From: Enterobacter sp. JUb54
GTDB taxonomy: Bacteria > Pseudomonadota > Gammaproteobacteria > Enterobacterales > Enterobacteriaceae
NCBI RefSeq assembly: GCF_014298075.1
Contig: NZ_CP060418.1
Location: 1,798,001-1,862,000, forward strand
Direction: 5' to 3'
Length of the DNA stretch: 64,000 nucleotides
Below the pieces are notes generated by a model. It made no database searches, was not told the origin of the DNA, and was given only the letters and a program-made list of their open reading frames with translations. The stretch's first letter is position 1. Every line of letters begins with the position of its first letter. Below are positions 43,181 through 53,424 of the stretch, one piece after another. The translations under genes and the position numbers were made by a program.

Positions 43181-43277
43181 GAAAAAAATACAAAAAATTC
43201 TCATTCTCCATTGTCCCTTTTCATCTCCTCGTTCGACTTAACAGATGAAGACAACCAAAAACGATCATGGAGAACAC
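43181..43277 (+). promoter_or_regulatory. Putative FecI-dependent fecA promoter region
   Basis: 97 bp between fecR and fecA. ATTGTCC at 43211 and CTCGTTCGACT at 43227 agree with the E. coli fecA promoter as I recall it. In E. coli FecI uses this promoter only. Element boundaries were not resolved. Confidence 0.55.
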
Positions 43278-45608
43278 ATGACGCCTTTCCGCGTTTTACG
43301 CAAACCGATGCCTCTGGTGATGGCCATCCGTTTAAGCCTGCTGCCGCTCGCGGCGCTGGCCGTGGCACCGGTATTTGCCGCTGCTCAGTTTGACATTGCT
43401 GCCGGGGATTTAGACAACGCACTGAATCAATACGCCGCGCGCAGTGGCATCGCCTTATCGGCGGATGCCAGCCTGACGCGAGGTAAACACAGCAACGGGC
43501 TGCACGGCAGCTATGACGTTGAAGAGGGTCTGCAAACCCTGCTCGACGGCAGCGGCCTGCAGCTGAAATCGTTGGGTAATAATGCCTGGACCCTCGAGCC
43601 CGCGCCGGTCAGCACGGAATCGACGCTGACGGTGGTCGGCGACTGGCTGGGCGACGCTCGGGAAAACGATGTGTTTGAGCACGCCGGCGCCCGCGACGTT
43701 ATCCGTCGGGATGATTTCGCCAAAACCGGGGCCACCACCATGCGCGAGGTACTGAACCGTATCCCAGGCGTTAACGCCCCGGAGAACAACGGGACCGGCA
43801 GCCACGATCTGGCGATGAACTTCGGTATTCGCGGCCTCAACCCGCGCCTTGCCAGCCGCTCCACGGTACTGATGGACGGCATTCCGGTACCGTTCGCTCC
43901 TTACGGTCAGCCGCAGCTGTCGCTGGCCCCTGTGTCGCTCGGCAATATGGATGCTATCGATGTGGTACGCGGCGGCGGCGCGGTGCGCTACGGGCCGCAG
44001 AGCGTCGGCGGCGTGGTGAACTTCGTGACCCGCGCCATTCCGCAGGATTTTGGTATGGCGGCCAGCATTGAAGGTCAGCTCAGCCCGACCTCTTCGCAAA
44101 ACAATCCGAAAGAGACGCACAACCTGATGATCGGCGGCACCGCGGACAACGGTTTCGGCAGCGCCCTGCTTTATTCCGGCACCCGCGGCAGCGACTGGCG
44201 CGAACACAGCGCCACCCGGATCGATGACGTGATGCTGAAAAGCAAATATGCGCCAAACGAAGTGCATACCTTTAACAGCCTGCTGCAATACTACGACGGC
44301 GAAGCGGACATGCCCGGCGGCCTCTCACGCGCCGACTATAACGCCGACCGCTGGCAATCTACCCGTCCCAATGACCGCTTCTGGGGACGCCGCCAGCTCG
44401 CCAGTCTCGGCTATCAGTATCAGCCGGATGCCCAGCATAAATTCAACATTCAGGGTTTCTACACTCACACCCTGCGCAGCGGCTATCTGGATCAAGGAAA
44501 ACGCACTACCCTCTCCCCACGTGAATACTGGGTACGCGGCATCGAACCGCGCTACAGCCAGAGCTTTATGATTGGCCCTTCCGCCCATGAAGTCGGCGTC
44601 GGTTACCGCTACGTGAATGAAGCCACTCACGAAATGCGCTACTACACCACCACCGCCAGCGGCGAGCTGCCGACCACCGCCAGCCCCTACGATCGCGATA
44701 CACGCTCTGGTACCGAAGCGCACGCCTGGTACATCGACGATCGTATTGATATTGGCGACTGGACCATCACCCCCGGAATGCGGTTTGAGCACATCGAATC
44801 CTACCAGGACAATAACCTCAAAGGCACCCACGAGCAGGTCAGCTACAACGCACCGCTGCCGGCCCTGAACGTGCTGTATCACCTCAACGACAGCTGGAAT
44901 CTTTATGCCAACACCGAAGGATCGTTCGGAACCGTACAGTACAGCCAAATTGGCAAGGCTGTGCAAAGCGGCAATGTGGAACCGGAAAAAGCCCGCACCT
45001 GGGAGCTCGGTACCCGCTACGACAACGGCGCGTTAAGCGCCGAAATGGGGCTGTTCCTGATTAACTTTAATAATCAGTACGACTCCAACCAGACCAACGA
45101 TACCGTGACCGCCCGCGGCAAAACCCGGCACAGCGGCCTGGAAACCCAGACGCGCTACGATCTTGGGGATCTCAACCCACGCCTGGAAAACCTGTCGGTC
45201 TACGCCAGCTACGCCTACGTCAACGCCGTTATTCGGGAAAAAGGTGACACCTACGGCAACCAGGTACCGTTTTCACCGAAGCATAAAGGAACCCTTGGCG
45301 TGGACTACAAGCCGGGCCAGTGGACCTTTAACCTCAACAGCGATTTCCAGTCCAGCCAGTTTGCTGATAACGCCAATACCGTGGAAGAGAGCGCCGACGG
45401 CAGCACCGGGCGGATCCCCGGCTATATGCTGTGGGGGGCGCGCGTCGGCTACGACTTTGGCCCACAGATGGCCAATCTCAACCTCGCGCTGGGGGTGAAG
45501 AATATCTTCGACCACGACTATTACACCCGCTCTTACGACGATAACAACAAAGGTCTTTATGCCGGTCAGCCGCGCACGGTGTATCTGCAAGGATCAATGA
45601 AGTTCTGA
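43278..45608 (+). CDS. fecA: Ferric citrate TonB-dependent receptor FecA
   Basis: 776 residues (E. coli 774). Signal peptide ends VFAA; the N-terminal signalling domain follows ([20 protein letters not shown]), then TonB box DALTVVGD-like ([11 protein letters not shown]), plug domain with [20 protein letters not shown], and a 22-strand barrel ending YLQGSMKF. The ATG at 43278 with GGAG upstream matches E. coli; a longer frame from 43245 is rejected. It imports ferric dicitrate across the outer membrane and starts induction through FecR. Confidence 0.97.
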   Translation: MTPFRVLRKPMPLVMAIRLSLLPLAALAVAPVFAAAQFDIAAGDLDNALNQYAARSGIALSADASLTRGKHSNGLHGSYDVEEGLQTLLDGSGLQLKSLGNNAWTLEPAPVSTESTLTVVGDWLGDARENDVFEHAGARDVIRRDDFAKTGATTMREVLNRIPGVNAPENNGTGSHDLAMNFGIRGLNPRLASRSTVLMDGIPVPFAPYGQPQLSLAPVSLGNMDAIDVVRGGGAVRYGPQSVGGVVNFVTRAIPQDFGMAASIEGQLSPTSSQNNPKETHNLMIGGTADNGFGSALLYSGTRGSDWREHSATRIDDVMLKSKYAPNEVHTFNSLLQYYDGEADMPGGLSRADYNADRWQSTRPNDRFWGRRQLASLGYQYQPDAQHKFNIQGFYTHTLRSGYLDQGKRTTLSPREYWVRGIEPRYSQSFMIGPSAHEVGVGYRYVNEATHEMRYYTTTASGELPTTASPYDRDTRSGTEAHAWYIDDRIDIGDWTITPGMRFEHIESYQDNNLKGTHEQVSYNAPLPALNVLYHLNDSWNLYANTEGSFGTVQYSQIGKAVQSGNVEPEKARTWELGTRYDNGALSAEMGLFLINFNNQYDSNQTNDTVTARGKTRHSGLETQTRYDLGDLNPRLENLSVYASYAYVNAVIREKGDTYGNQVPFSPKHKGTLGVDYKPGQWTFNLNSDFQSSQFADNANTVEESADGSTGRIPGYMLWGARVGYDFGPQMANLNLALGVKNIFDHDYYTRSYDDNNKGLYAGQPRTVYLQGSMKF

Positions 45609-45659
45609 TCCGCCAGCCGCAGCGCCGTAATATCGCGGCGCTGCGGGGTGTTGTTGCTT

Positions 45660-45677
45660 GCCCGGCATCTGCCGGGC
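45660..45677 (+). terminator. Hairpin between fecA and fecB
   Basis: Stem GCCCGGCA / TGCCGGGC with a two-base loop, followed only by CTTGTCATTT. It looks like a partial terminator or RNA-stability hairpin that would give more fecA than fecBCDE mRNA. Confidence 0.55.
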
Positions 45678-45699
45678 CTTGTCATTTACAGGAGCTCGT

Positions 45700-46602
45700 A
45701 TGCCGTCCGTTTTGCGTCTTTTCATCGCTATGCTGCTGGTGTTCAGCGGCCCGGTTTTCGCCGTCACGGTTCAGGATGAACACGGAACCGTAACCTTCGA
45801 GCGCACTCCTCAGCGTATCGTGGTGCTGGAACTCTCCTTCGCCGATGCGCTGGCGGCGGTGGACGTCTCGCCCGTTGGGATTGCCGACGATAACGACCCG
45901 TCGCGTATTTTGCCGGAAGTCCGCGCGCACCTGAAACCGTGGCAATCGGTCGGCACCCGCGCGCAGCCCTCGCTGGAAGCCATCAGCGCCCTGCACCCGG
46001 ACCTGATCATTGCCGACAGTAGCCGCCACCGCGGTATCTATGGCGCGTTGCGGCAGATTGCCCCGGTGCTGTTACTGAAATCCCGTAACGAAACCTACCA
46101 GGAAAACCTGCATTCAGCGGCCATTATCGGCAAGGTGATTGGCCAGGAAACCGCCATGACGCAGCGTCTGGCGCTGCATCATCAGCGGATGGCCGATTTT
46201 GCCCGTCAGCTCCCGGCGGGGGCAAACGTCCTGTTTGGCACCTCCCGCGAGCAGCAGTTTACGCTCCACTCCCGCGACACCTATACCGGCAGCGTGCTGG
46301 TTGCGCTGGGGCTAACGGTGCCGCAGGCCATCAACGGCGCGCCGATGGCGACCATCAACCTCGAGCAACTGCTGGCGATCAACCCGCAATGGCTGTTGGT
46401 GGCCCACTACCGGGCAGAAAGCATCGTGCGCAAATGGCAGCAGGACCCGCTATGGCAGATGCTGCAGGCGCAGCAACAGCATCAGGTCGTCGCCGTGGAC
46501 AGCAACAGCTGGGCGCGGATGCGCGGTATTTTTGCCGCCGAACGCATTGCCAGCGACATGGTAAAAATGGTTCACCACCAGGCGGTTGACGTGCCGCAAT
46601 GA
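45700..46602 (+). CDS. fecB: Periplasmic ferric citrate-binding protein FecB
   Basis: 300 residues, same as E. coli. Signal peptide MPSVLRLFIAMLLVFSGPVFA, then a type III binding-protein fold with DLIIADSSRH. GGAG is 5 nt before the ATG at 45700, so a longer start at 45658 (through the hairpin) is rejected. It hands ferric citrate to FecCDE. Its end overlaps fecC. Confidence 0.95.
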   Translation: MPSVLRLFIAMLLVFSGPVFAVTVQDEHGTVTFERTPQRIVVLELSFADALAAVDVSPVGIADDNDPSRILPEVRAHLKPWQSVGTRAQPSLEAISALHPDLIIADSSRHRGIYGALRQIAPVLLLKSRNETYQENLHSAAIIGKVIGQETAMTQRLALHHQRMADFARQLPAGANVLFGTSREQQFTLHSRDTYTGSVLVALGLTVPQAINGAPMATINLEQLLAINPQWLLVAHYRAESIVRKWQQDPLWQMLQAQQQHQVVAVDSNSWARMRGIFAAERIASDMVKMVHHQAVDVPQ

Positions 46603-47597
46603 AGCCTTCTCGTGGTGTCCTGTTGCGCTGGTTTACGCCGCTATTGATGCTGGCCGGTCTGTTCTGGCTGAGCCTGTTTTGCTATTCCGCGATCCCGATT
46701 ACGCCGCTGGATGCGCTACGCGCGTTGCTCGCCCCCGACTCGCCGTCTCTGCCCCAGGCGCTGGTGCTGAATATTCGGCTGCCGCGCAGCCTGGTGGCAC
46801 TGCTGCTGGGCGCCAGCCTGGCGCTGTGCGGAACCCTGCTGCAAACGCTGACCCATAATCCCCTGGCCTCGCCGTCGCTGCTCGGGATTAACAGCGGCGC
46901 GGCGCTGGCGATGTCCCTGACCAGCGCGTTCAGCCCGGCACCGTTGGCCGGCTACTCACTGGCGTTTATCGCGGCCTGCGGCGGCGGTATCAGCTGGCTG
47001 CTGGTGATGACCGCCGGCGGCGGCTGGCGCCATGAGCTGGATCGCAACCGCCTGATTCTGGCCGGGATCGCGCTGTCGGCGCTGTGCATGGCGCTCACCC
47101 GCATCACCCTGCTGCTGACGGAAGATCACGCCTACGGCATTTTATACTGGCTGGCCGGGGGCGTATCGCATGTGCGCTGGGCAGAATTCTGGCAGCTGTT
47201 TCCCTTTACGCTGCTGATTATTCCGCTGGTCTGCCTCTTCGCCCATTCATTGAACTTGCTCAACGTCAGCGATACCGCCGCCCATTCGCTGGGCATAAAC
47301 CTGCCGCGTCTGCGGCTGCTGATTCACGCGGCGGTACTGCTGCTGACCGGCGCCTGCGTGAGCGTTGCCGGTCCGGTGGCGTTTATCGGCCTGCTGATGC
47401 CGCACCTGGCCCGTCTGTGGGTCGGTCACGATCACCGGCTCCTGCTCCCGATGAGCGTGGTGCTCGGGGCGATGTTTATGCTACTGGCCGATGTGATCGC
47501 CCGCGCTCTGGCCTGGCCCGGCGAACTGCCGGCCGGGGTGGTGCTGGCGCTGGCTGGCGCGCCGTGCTTTGTCTGGCTGGTCAGGAGGCGGGGATGA
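46599..47597 (+). CDS. fecC: Ferric citrate ABC permease FecC
   Basis: 332 residues, as in E. coli. About nine hydrophobic segments, FecCD family, with NIRLPRSLVALLLGASLALCG near the N-terminus and the GPVAFIGLLMPHLARLW signature that contacts the ATPase. It overlaps fecB and fecD by 4 bp each. Confidence 0.95.
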   Translation: MKPSRGVLLRWFTPLLMLAGLFWLSLFCYSAIPITPLDALRALLAPDSPSLPQALVLNIRLPRSLVALLLGASLALCGTLLQTLTHNPLASPSLLGINSGAALAMSLTSAFSPAPLAGYSLAFIAACGGGISWLLVMTAGGGWRHELDRNRLILAGIALSALCMALTRITLLLTEDHAYGILYWLAGGVSHVRWAEFWQLFPFTLLIIPLVCLFAHSLNLLNVSDTAAHSLGINLPRLRLLIHAAVLLLTGACVSVAGPVAFIGLLMPHLARLWVGHDHRLLLPMSVVLGAMFMLLADVIARALAWPGELPAGVVLALAGAPCFVWLVRRRG

Positions 47598-48547
47598 AAC
47601 ATCGGCTGTTCAGCCTGCTGCTGTTGCTGATTATCTTAGCCGTGCTGTCGCTGCGGATGGGGGCGATTGCCCTGCCCTGGCATGCCCTGCTCGACGGCTG
47701 GCGCAGCGGCAGCGAATATCATTATGTCCTCACGCAATATCGCCTGCCGCGCGTGGTGCTGGCGCTGATTATCGGCGCGGCGTTGGCCGTCTCCGGGGTA
47801 TTGATTCAGGGGATCGTCCGCAATCCGCTGGCCTCGCCGGATATTCTTGGCGTCAATCACGCGGCCAGCCTGACCTCGGTTGCGACACTCGCTTTCCTGC
47901 CGTCGCTGCCGCTGTTGTGGCTGCCGGTGCTGGCCTTTATCGGCGGCATGGCGGCAATGCTGATGCTGATCGCCCTGGCAGGGTTCACTCGCCCGATGCG
48001 CCTGGCGCTAACCGGGGTCGCGCTCTCCGCGTGCTGGGCCAGCATCACCGATTACCTGTTGCTGTCGCAGCCTCAGGAGATCAACAACGCGCTGTTATGG
48101 CTGACGGGCAGCCTGTGGGCGCGTGACAGCGCCTTCGTCATGGTGGCCCTGCCGCTTCTGGCACTGTTGCTGCCGCTGAGCCTGCTGTTCAGTCGTGACC
48201 TCGACCTGCTGGCGCTGGGCAACGAACGCGCCGGAACCCTGGGGGTGAATATCCGCAGGCTCAACGGCTACGGCCTGGCGCTGGCAGTGGCGCTGGCCGC
48301 GGTAAGCGTCGCGGTGTGCGGCCCGATAGCCTTTGTCAGCCTGGTGGTGCCGCATCTGGTCCGCCGCCTGACCGGGGGCAGCCATCGCTATGTGCTGCCC
48401 TTCTCCGCCCTGGTGGGCGGGCTGGTTCTGCTGCTGGCGGATCTGCTGGCACGGACGATCCATCCCCCGATGGAGCTTCCGGCCGGTGTGTTAACCGCCA
48501 TTATCGGCGCCCCGTGGTTTATCTGGTTACTTGTGAGAATGCGTTAA
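47594..48547 (+). CDS. fecD: Ferric citrate ABC permease FecD
   Basis: 317 residues (E. coli 318). FecCD family: QYRLPRVVLALIIGAALAVSG and GPIAFVSLVVPHLVRRLTGG. The ATG at 47594 overlaps the fecC stop and follows GGCGGGG. It pairs with FecC as the channel. Confidence 0.95.
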   Translation: MKHRLFSLLLLLIILAVLSLRMGAIALPWHALLDGWRSGSEYHYVLTQYRLPRVVLALIIGAALAVSGVLIQGIVRNPLASPDILGVNHAASLTSVATLAFLPSLPLLWLPVLAFIGGMAAMLMLIALAGFTRPMRLALTGVALSACWASITDYLLLSQPQEINNALLWLTGSLWARDSAFVMVALPLLALLLPLSLLFSRDLDLLALGNERAGTLGVNIRRLNGYGLALAVALAAVSVAVCGPIAFVSLVVPHLVRRLTGGSHRYVLPFSALVGGLVLLLADLLARTIHPPMELPAGVLTAIIGAPWFIWLLVRMR

Positions 48548-49315
48548 ATGGAACTAAGAACGGAAAATCTGCGTGCCGGGTATGGCGCCAAACCGATCCT
48601 GAACGGGCTCAATCTGACGCTTCCTGCCGGGAAAATCACCGCCCTGCTGGGGCCGAACGGCTGCGGTAAATCGACGTTACTGAAGTGTTTTTCACGCTTA
48701 CTGGCTCCTACGACAGGCGAGATCTGGCTGGGTGAACGGCCGCTGACGGCCTTGAGCGCCCGGCAGCTGGCTCGCCATCTGGCGCTACTGCCCCAGCAGC
48801 ATCTGACACCTGAGGGGATCACCGTCCGTGAGCTGGTCGGCTATGGCCGCAGCCCGTGGCTGCCGCTGTGGGGACGACTCTCGGAGAGCGACCGGCGACT
48901 TGTCAGCGACGCTCTTGAGCGAACCGGCATGGCGTCGTTTGCAGAACAGCAGCTCAGCGCATTGTCTGGGGGCCAGCGACAGCGAGCCTTTCTGGCGCTG
49001 ATCCTCGCCCAGGATACTCCGCTGGTGTTGCTGGATGAGCCGACCACCTGGCTGGACATCAACCATCAGGTGGAACTGATGAAGCTAATGCGCCAGTTGC
49101 AGCAGGCTGGCAAAACGGTCGTCACCGTGTTGCATGACCTGAATCAGGCAAGCCGTTACTGCGATCATCTGGTGGTACTGAATAGCGGCAAAGTGCAAGC
49201 CCAGGGTTCGCCCGAGAGTGTCCTGACGCCCGCCATGCTGCGCGACGTTTTCAGCCTGGATGCCGAAGTCCACCCTGACCCGATTTCCCAACACCCAATG
49301 TGCGTGGTGAAATAA
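48548..49315 (+). CDS. fecE: Ferric citrate ABC ATPase FecE
   Basis: 255 residues, as in E. coli. Walker A GPNGCGKST, ABC signature LSGGQRQRA, Walker B LVLLDEPTTWLD, and the H-loop VLHDLNQ. It starts immediately after the fecD stop. It drives uptake of ferric citrate through FecCD. It is the last gene of the operon. Confidence 0.96.
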   Translation: MELRTENLRAGYGAKPILNGLNLTLPAGKITALLGPNGCGKSTLLKCFSRLLAPTTGEIWLGERPLTALSARQLARHLALLPQQHLTPEGITVRELVGYGRSPWLPLWGRLSESDRRLVSDALERTGMASFAEQQLSALSGGQRQRAFLALILAQDTPLVLLDEPTTWLDINHQVELMKLMRQLQQAGKTVVTVLHDLNQASRYCDHLVVLNSGKVQAQGSPESVLTPAMLRDVFSLDAEVHPDPISQHPMCVVK

Positions 49316-49708
49316 CCAGCTGGTGTCGCCCGGCCATGCTAATTATCCGTGTGAACCACGAAGAATCTGAAATGGCTATTCTCTGTGCAGCGATCGCCAG
49401 TTCTGTTCTAAAATAGCTAAGGGCTTATCGCGAAAATAGATATGTATCAAAGTGACGCTAAATTAATACCGCGGCCTTCCGCTGTTTATTTTCTTTTTAT
49501 GGACAAAATGATTAACTAGCGGCCATTACAGATTTTTCGCCATGACACGTGTTTTGGCACAATGCGTGTCGGTATTGGGCGTGGGTGAAAATGTACATAC
49601 TCTGGTATTCACTCATCTGTCATTTTATCCTGCACGACAGCGACGTTATCAGGATACCGACAACCAGAATCAAGCTATTTCTCCGGGGCTCGCGAAGGGA
49701 GCAAAACG
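49316..49708. other. 393-bp region upstream of the HD-GYP gene
   Basis: No gene recognised. It holds a 9-bp inverted repeat TGTCGGTAT (49567-49575) / ATACCGACA (49654-49662) and GACACG/CGTGTC (49551-49571 area), which could fold a leader or bind a regulator. Promoter hexamers were not assigned. Confidence 0.5.
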
Positions 49709-50896
49709 ATGCGTCTCGCCTTAAAATCAGCGTTAATACTTACTACGCGCGTTATCCAGGTTATCAACCCGGTATTGCAACTGCATATGCAGCGCACGGC
49801 CTTAATTGCCCTCGAACTGTCGCTGGCCTTAAAGCTGCCGCGTCCGCAGCAGCAGACGATCTTCTGTGCCGCATTGCTTCACGATATTGGGGTGCTCGGC
49901 GACAAGCGGGTCGTCACCACCCTCAATGATATTGATAATATTGAAGATCCCCACCAGCACCGGGGGGCGGAAATGCTTGAGGGGTTATCCTCCCTCGCGC
50001 CGCTGCTGCCGATCATTCGCCACCACCATTTTAGCCCCGACTATAAAGGCAGCCTCGAAGAGCACATCGTCTTTTTTGCCGATGCGTTTGAACGTCTGTT
50101 ATCCACCAGCAATATCACCACCGAGCGGCAATCGGGGGCGATCGTCGAGGCGTTCCGCGCGCTGTATTATCAGATTGACCCCACGCTCTGCCAGACCCTG
50201 TGTCAACTCGCAGAGAAAGAGCATTTCTGGTTGCACCTTCATCCCGGACATATCCAGCGCATGCTGGAAATCATTGGGCCGATTAACGACCTGTACATCG
50301 ATATTGATGGCCTGAAAGATTTTTGCTTATTAATTGCCAAAATTGTCGATACCTACAGCAGTTTCACCGCCAGCCACAGCATTATGGTTGGGGAAATATC
50401 CCGCCAGCTCGCCACCTGTATGCAGCTGCCGGAAATTGAGTGTAAAAAAATCGAAGTGGCGGGCTATCTGCACGATATCGGTAAAATTTATACCCCGCTG
50501 GCAATTCTGGAAAAACAGGGCGAGTTAACCCGCGATGAGCTCCTGCAGGTTCGCGAACATAGCTACATGACCGGGGCGATGCTCAGCGCCTTTAGCGAAC
50601 TCGGCGAAATTATTAACTGGGCCTCAAACCATCATGAAAAACTGGATGGCAGTGGCTATCCCCTGCACCTGAATGAGGATTATCTGCATCTGCCCGACCG
50701 CATTATCGCCGTCGCCGATATTTTCACCGCCCTGACGGAAGACCGTCCCTACCGCGTCGCCATGAGCTACCAGGATGCATTACAGCTGATCGAAAATGAT
50801 GTTATAAAGGGCGCGCTGGATAAGGATGTCTTCTGCACCTTACGCCAGCATGCAGCGGAACTGCATCGCGATATCATCAGGAAACAGCGCCGCTAA
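49709..50896 (+). CDS. HD-GYP domain c-di-GMP phosphodiesterase-like protein
   Basis: 395 residues with two HD-type regions. The first (AALLHDIGVLGDK, HD at 58-59) lacks GYP. The second (about 205-390) is complete: ASHSIMVGEI, HD at 255-256 in AGYLHDIGKI, HHE at 308-310 and GYP at 316-318 in DGSGYPLHL. HD-GYP enzymes degrade c-di-GMP with a metal centre. They are uncommon in enterobacteria, where EAL enzymes dominate. GGGAG lies 8-10 nt before the start. A GGDEF cyclase gene follows after 84 bp on the same strand, so turnover enzymes of both kinds may be co-expressed. Confidence 0.9.
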   Translation: MRLALKSALILTTRVIQVINPVLQLHMQRTALIALELSLALKLPRPQQQTIFCAALLHDIGVLGDKRVVTTLNDIDNIEDPHQHRGAEMLEGLSSLAPLLPIIRHHHFSPDYKGSLEEHIVFFADAFERLLSTSNITTERQSGAIVEAFRALYYQIDPTLCQTLCQLAEKEHFWLHLHPGHIQRMLEIIGPINDLYIDIDGLKDFCLLIAKIVDTYSSFTASHSIMVGEISRQLATCMQLPEIECKKIEVAGYLHDIGKIYTPLAILEKQGELTRDELLQVREHSYMTGAMLSAFSELGEIINWASNHHEKLDGSGYPLHLNEDYLHLPDRIIAVADIFTALTEDRPYRVAMSYQDALQLIENDVIKGALDKDVFCTLRQHAAELHRDIIRKQRR

Positions 50897-50980
50897 TCCC
50901 CTGCCCGCGAGTTGACGGGTCGGGGGTCTATAATAAGCAATAACATCATTTTTTATTCATCTGCACGCAAGGAATTTCCG

Positions 50981-52765
50981 GTGAGAATCGCCACCATGAC
51001 CAACTGGGCGTACGGGATCACCGTGTGCCTGACTATTACCTCCGGCATTGCCATGCTGATGGCTTCCAACGCAGAAAAAAGTGAACGCCAGGCCGTTCAA
51101 CAGATGCAACAATTCGATCGCTTAACCGAAGCGGTGGAAACCGACACCTGGGCCCTCTCCGGCCTCGCTCGCGCGTTCGTTATCAACAAAGACCCGGAAG
51201 TGTTGCAGGAGTATCGCCAGAAAGCGCGGGAGCTTGCCACCATCGAGCAGCGCCTGACGAAACTGAAAGATCAGGGCGCCACCGCCCAGGAGCTGGCGCT
51301 GTTGCGCGACGGGCTACAGATTGCCGATGAGCTTCGCGACGAAGAACAGAGCGCGCTCGCCAGCATCGACCGGGGCGCAGATAAAGAGGCGATCGCCCTG
51401 CTCTACGGCGACACCTTTGAACAGGAACTGGATCGGGTTCAGACCCAGATCGATCACTTTCGCTTGATGCTCGAGGGACGGGCTAACAACGCTATCGTCG
51501 AGGCGACGGAAAAATCGCATACCTGGCGCACGCTATCAGAGGTGATGGTCGCCCTGACAGCATTGATGTTTCTGTTTGTGCTGGGTTTTATCCTGCAGCG
51601 GCGGGTGTTGTACCCGGTCGTTCGCTTAAGCGATGTGGTGCAGCGGCTTGCCTCGCAGGATTATGCCGTCGAAGCGCCCCAGTTTTCTCAGATCGATGAG
51701 ATTGGCGATATGGCGCAGGCGATCCGCATCTTCCGTGAAAACGGCCTGGCGCGTCAGCGTCTGGAGCAAGAGCGCGATGCCGACTGGGCCATCAGGGAGC
51801 TGCTGGCGCGGATGACGCAACGTCTGCAGGGCTGCGAGTCCTTCGACGATGTGGTTAAAGTCGCGGAGCTGTTTGCCCCTAACGTGGCGCCAGGCATTCC
51901 GGGACGGCTGTATATTCTGGAGACCGATCCCTGGCAACTACGTTGTGCCGCCCAGTGGCTCTCTCCACCGGATGAACCCGAGGTATTTTATCCCGACAAC
52001 TGCTGGGCGGTGCGGCGTGGCCAGAGCCATCCGCCGGTGAACGGCGAGCCTGATGTCGCCTGCGACCACCTGCATGCGTCGTCTGTCGGCCAGTCGCTGT
52101 GCGTCCCGTTAATTGCCCAGGGGGAAGCCATCGGCCTGCTGACGTTTAGCAAAGTGACCGCTGAATCCGCCCCGTCTCGCGCCTATCTGGAACTGATGGC
52201 CGAAGCGCTGGGCCTGGCCCTGGCGAACCAGCGCTTACGCAGCGCGCTGCTGGAAAAGGCGCTGTTCGACTCGCTCACCGGGCTACGCAACCGCCACCAT
52301 CTGGATGATGCATTGCATACGCAAATCAGCCTTGCGGTGAATAACCATACCCCGTTGAGCTGCCTGATGATCGATATCGATCATTTCAAAGCGATCAACG
52401 ATCAATACGGCCATGAAGCCGGCGATCTGGTGATCAAAAACGTGGCCGCGATTATTCAACGTGAAGTCCGCGATATTGGTATGGCGTTCCGCTACGGCGG
52501 AGAAGAGTTTCTGGTGCTGCTGGGCGGCAGCAATGAAGAGTCAGCCCGGGCCTGCGCCCAGGAGATTTACAACCACGTGCGCAGCCTGACGTTGCGCTAT
52601 GGTCCGACCGATCTTGGTCAGGTAGACGTCTCCATTGGCATTGCCAGCTTCCCGCAGCATGCCCAGAGCGATAGCCTGCTGCGGGCCGCCGATGCGGCGC
52701 TGTACCGGGCTAAAGAACAGGGCCGCTCGCGCATCGTCAGCTTTGGCATGTTGGAAGCGGGATAA
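50981..52765 (+). CDS. Membrane diguanylate cyclase (helical sensor-HAMP-GAF-GGDEF)
   Basis: 594 residues from GTG (AAGGAA 6 nt upstream). First TM at about 9-25 (GITVCLTITSGIAMLM), periplasmic helical sensor rich in Gln/Glu (about 26-180), second TM (VMVALTALMFLFVLGFIL), HAMP (RLSDVVQRLASQDYAV), GAF-like region (about 280-420) and GGDEF with active site RYGGEEFLVLL. The preceding residues RDIG do not make an RxxD feedback site. It makes c-di-GMP in response to an envelope or cytosolic signal. Its upstream neighbour is the HD-GYP gene. Confidence 0.92.
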   Translation: MRIATMTNWAYGITVCLTITSGIAMLMASNAEKSERQAVQQMQQFDRLTEAVETDTWALSGLARAFVINKDPEVLQEYRQKARELATIEQRLTKLKDQGATAQELALLRDGLQIADELRDEEQSALASIDRGADKEAIALLYGDTFEQELDRVQTQIDHFRLMLEGRANNAIVEATEKSHTWRTLSEVMVALTALMFLFVLGFILQRRVLYPVVRLSDVVQRLASQDYAVEAPQFSQIDEIGDMAQAIRIFRENGLARQRLEQERDADWAIRELLARMTQRLQGCESFDDVVKVAELFAPNVAPGIPGRLYILETDPWQLRCAAQWLSPPDEPEVFYPDNCWAVRRGQSHPPVNGEPDVACDHLHASSVGQSLCVPLIAQGEAIGLLTFSKVTAESAPSRAYLELMAEALGLALANQRLRSALLEKALFDSLTGLRNRHHLDDALHTQISLAVNNHTPLSCLMIDIDHFKAINDQYGHEAGDLVIKNVAAIIQREVRDIGMAFRYGGEEFLVLLGGSNEESARACAQEIYNHVRSLTLRYGPTDLGQVDVSIGIASFPQHAQSDSLLRAADAALYRAKEQGRSRIVSFGMLEAG

Positions 52766-52775
52766 CGGCCAGACG

Positions 52776-52801
52776 GCGATAACTCGTTTATCGCTGTTTT
52801 A
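52776..52801. terminator. Rho-independent terminator between convergent genes
   Basis: Stem GCGATAA / TTATCGC, loop CTCGT, then TGTTTTA on the plus strand. It ends the cyclase transcript and overlaps the 3' end of the opposite gene. Confidence 0.7.
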
Positions 52802-53396
52802 GCAGGTGGGTGGCGATGCCCCATTTCACCAGTGAGAGCTTTCCTTCGGCATAGTCGAGGATCGAGTAGCTGCCGTTGGGATGGGCATAGTGTTGAAAGC
52901 GTTCGGGACCGGCGTGATTCAGGCAGGAGATAACCGCCTGAATCACATGTCCGTGGGACACCACGCAGACGCAGCGCTCGGCCGACGCGCCAATCGCCAG
53001 CAGCGCCGCCAGAGTTCTGCTGGCCGCTGCCGTGAGCGACTCGCCGTGCCGCGGCGTCACGTCAGGATCCGCGGAGTAGATACGGTCAAACAGCCGTTGT
53101 TCGTCCGGGTTTAACTGGGCGTAAATCTTCCCCTCCAACACGCCAAATCCCCGTTCATTCAAGCGGGCATCAAGGCGCGTCGGGCAGGAAAAGTGATCGG
53201 CGAGCTGTCTGGCCGCCGCCACGGCACGGCCAGAGGGGGATGAGATAATTTGCTCTATCTTTTCATCACCCAGTGCGCCGACCAGCGCCGCGATTTGAGC
53301 GCGCCCGCGCTCGGTTACCGGGCTATCAAGCTGGCCCTGGAGGCGATTGACGCGGTTCCATGCCGTTTCGCCATGTCTGACCAACAGGATTTTCAT
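52788..53396 (-). CDS. Histidine phosphatase family protein (phosphoglycerate mutase-like)
   Basis: 202 residues. Catalytic RHGE at residues 7-10 (LLVRHGETAWNRV), the acid-base segment LNERGFGVLEG, and the second His in VVSHGHVIQAV. It resembles GpmB/CobC-type phosphatases. The substrate cannot be told. The start follows CAATG spacing with no better alternative. 28 bp separate it from the next upstream small gene on the same strand. Confidence 0.88.
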   Translation of the reverse strand: MKILLVRHGETAWNRVNRLQGQLDSPVTERGRAQIAALVGALGDEKIEQIISSPSGRAVAAARQLADHFSCPTRLDARLNERGFGVLEGKIYAQLNPDEQRLFDRIYSADPDVTPRHGESLTAAASRTLAALLAIGASAERCVCVVSHGHVIQAVISCLNHAGPERFQHYAHPNGSYSILDYAEGKLSLVKWGIATHLLKQR

Positions 53397-53424
53397 TGGT
53401 TACGCTGATGTGGCCCGTTAGCGG

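Noticed and set aside
43455-44288. 277-codon minus-strand frame inside fecA
   Set aside because: Shadow of a well-conserved fecA; composition is that of a GC-rich antisense frame.
47084-47593. Long upstream extension of fecD inside fecC
   Set aside because: fecD begins at 47594 with a ribosome-binding site and E. coli length; the extension lies in fecC in another frame.
50912-50980. ATG start of the GAF/GGDEF cyclase at 50912
   Set aside because: The added residues are not membrane-signal-like, while the GTG at 50981 has AAGGAA at correct distance and starts directly before the first TM helix.
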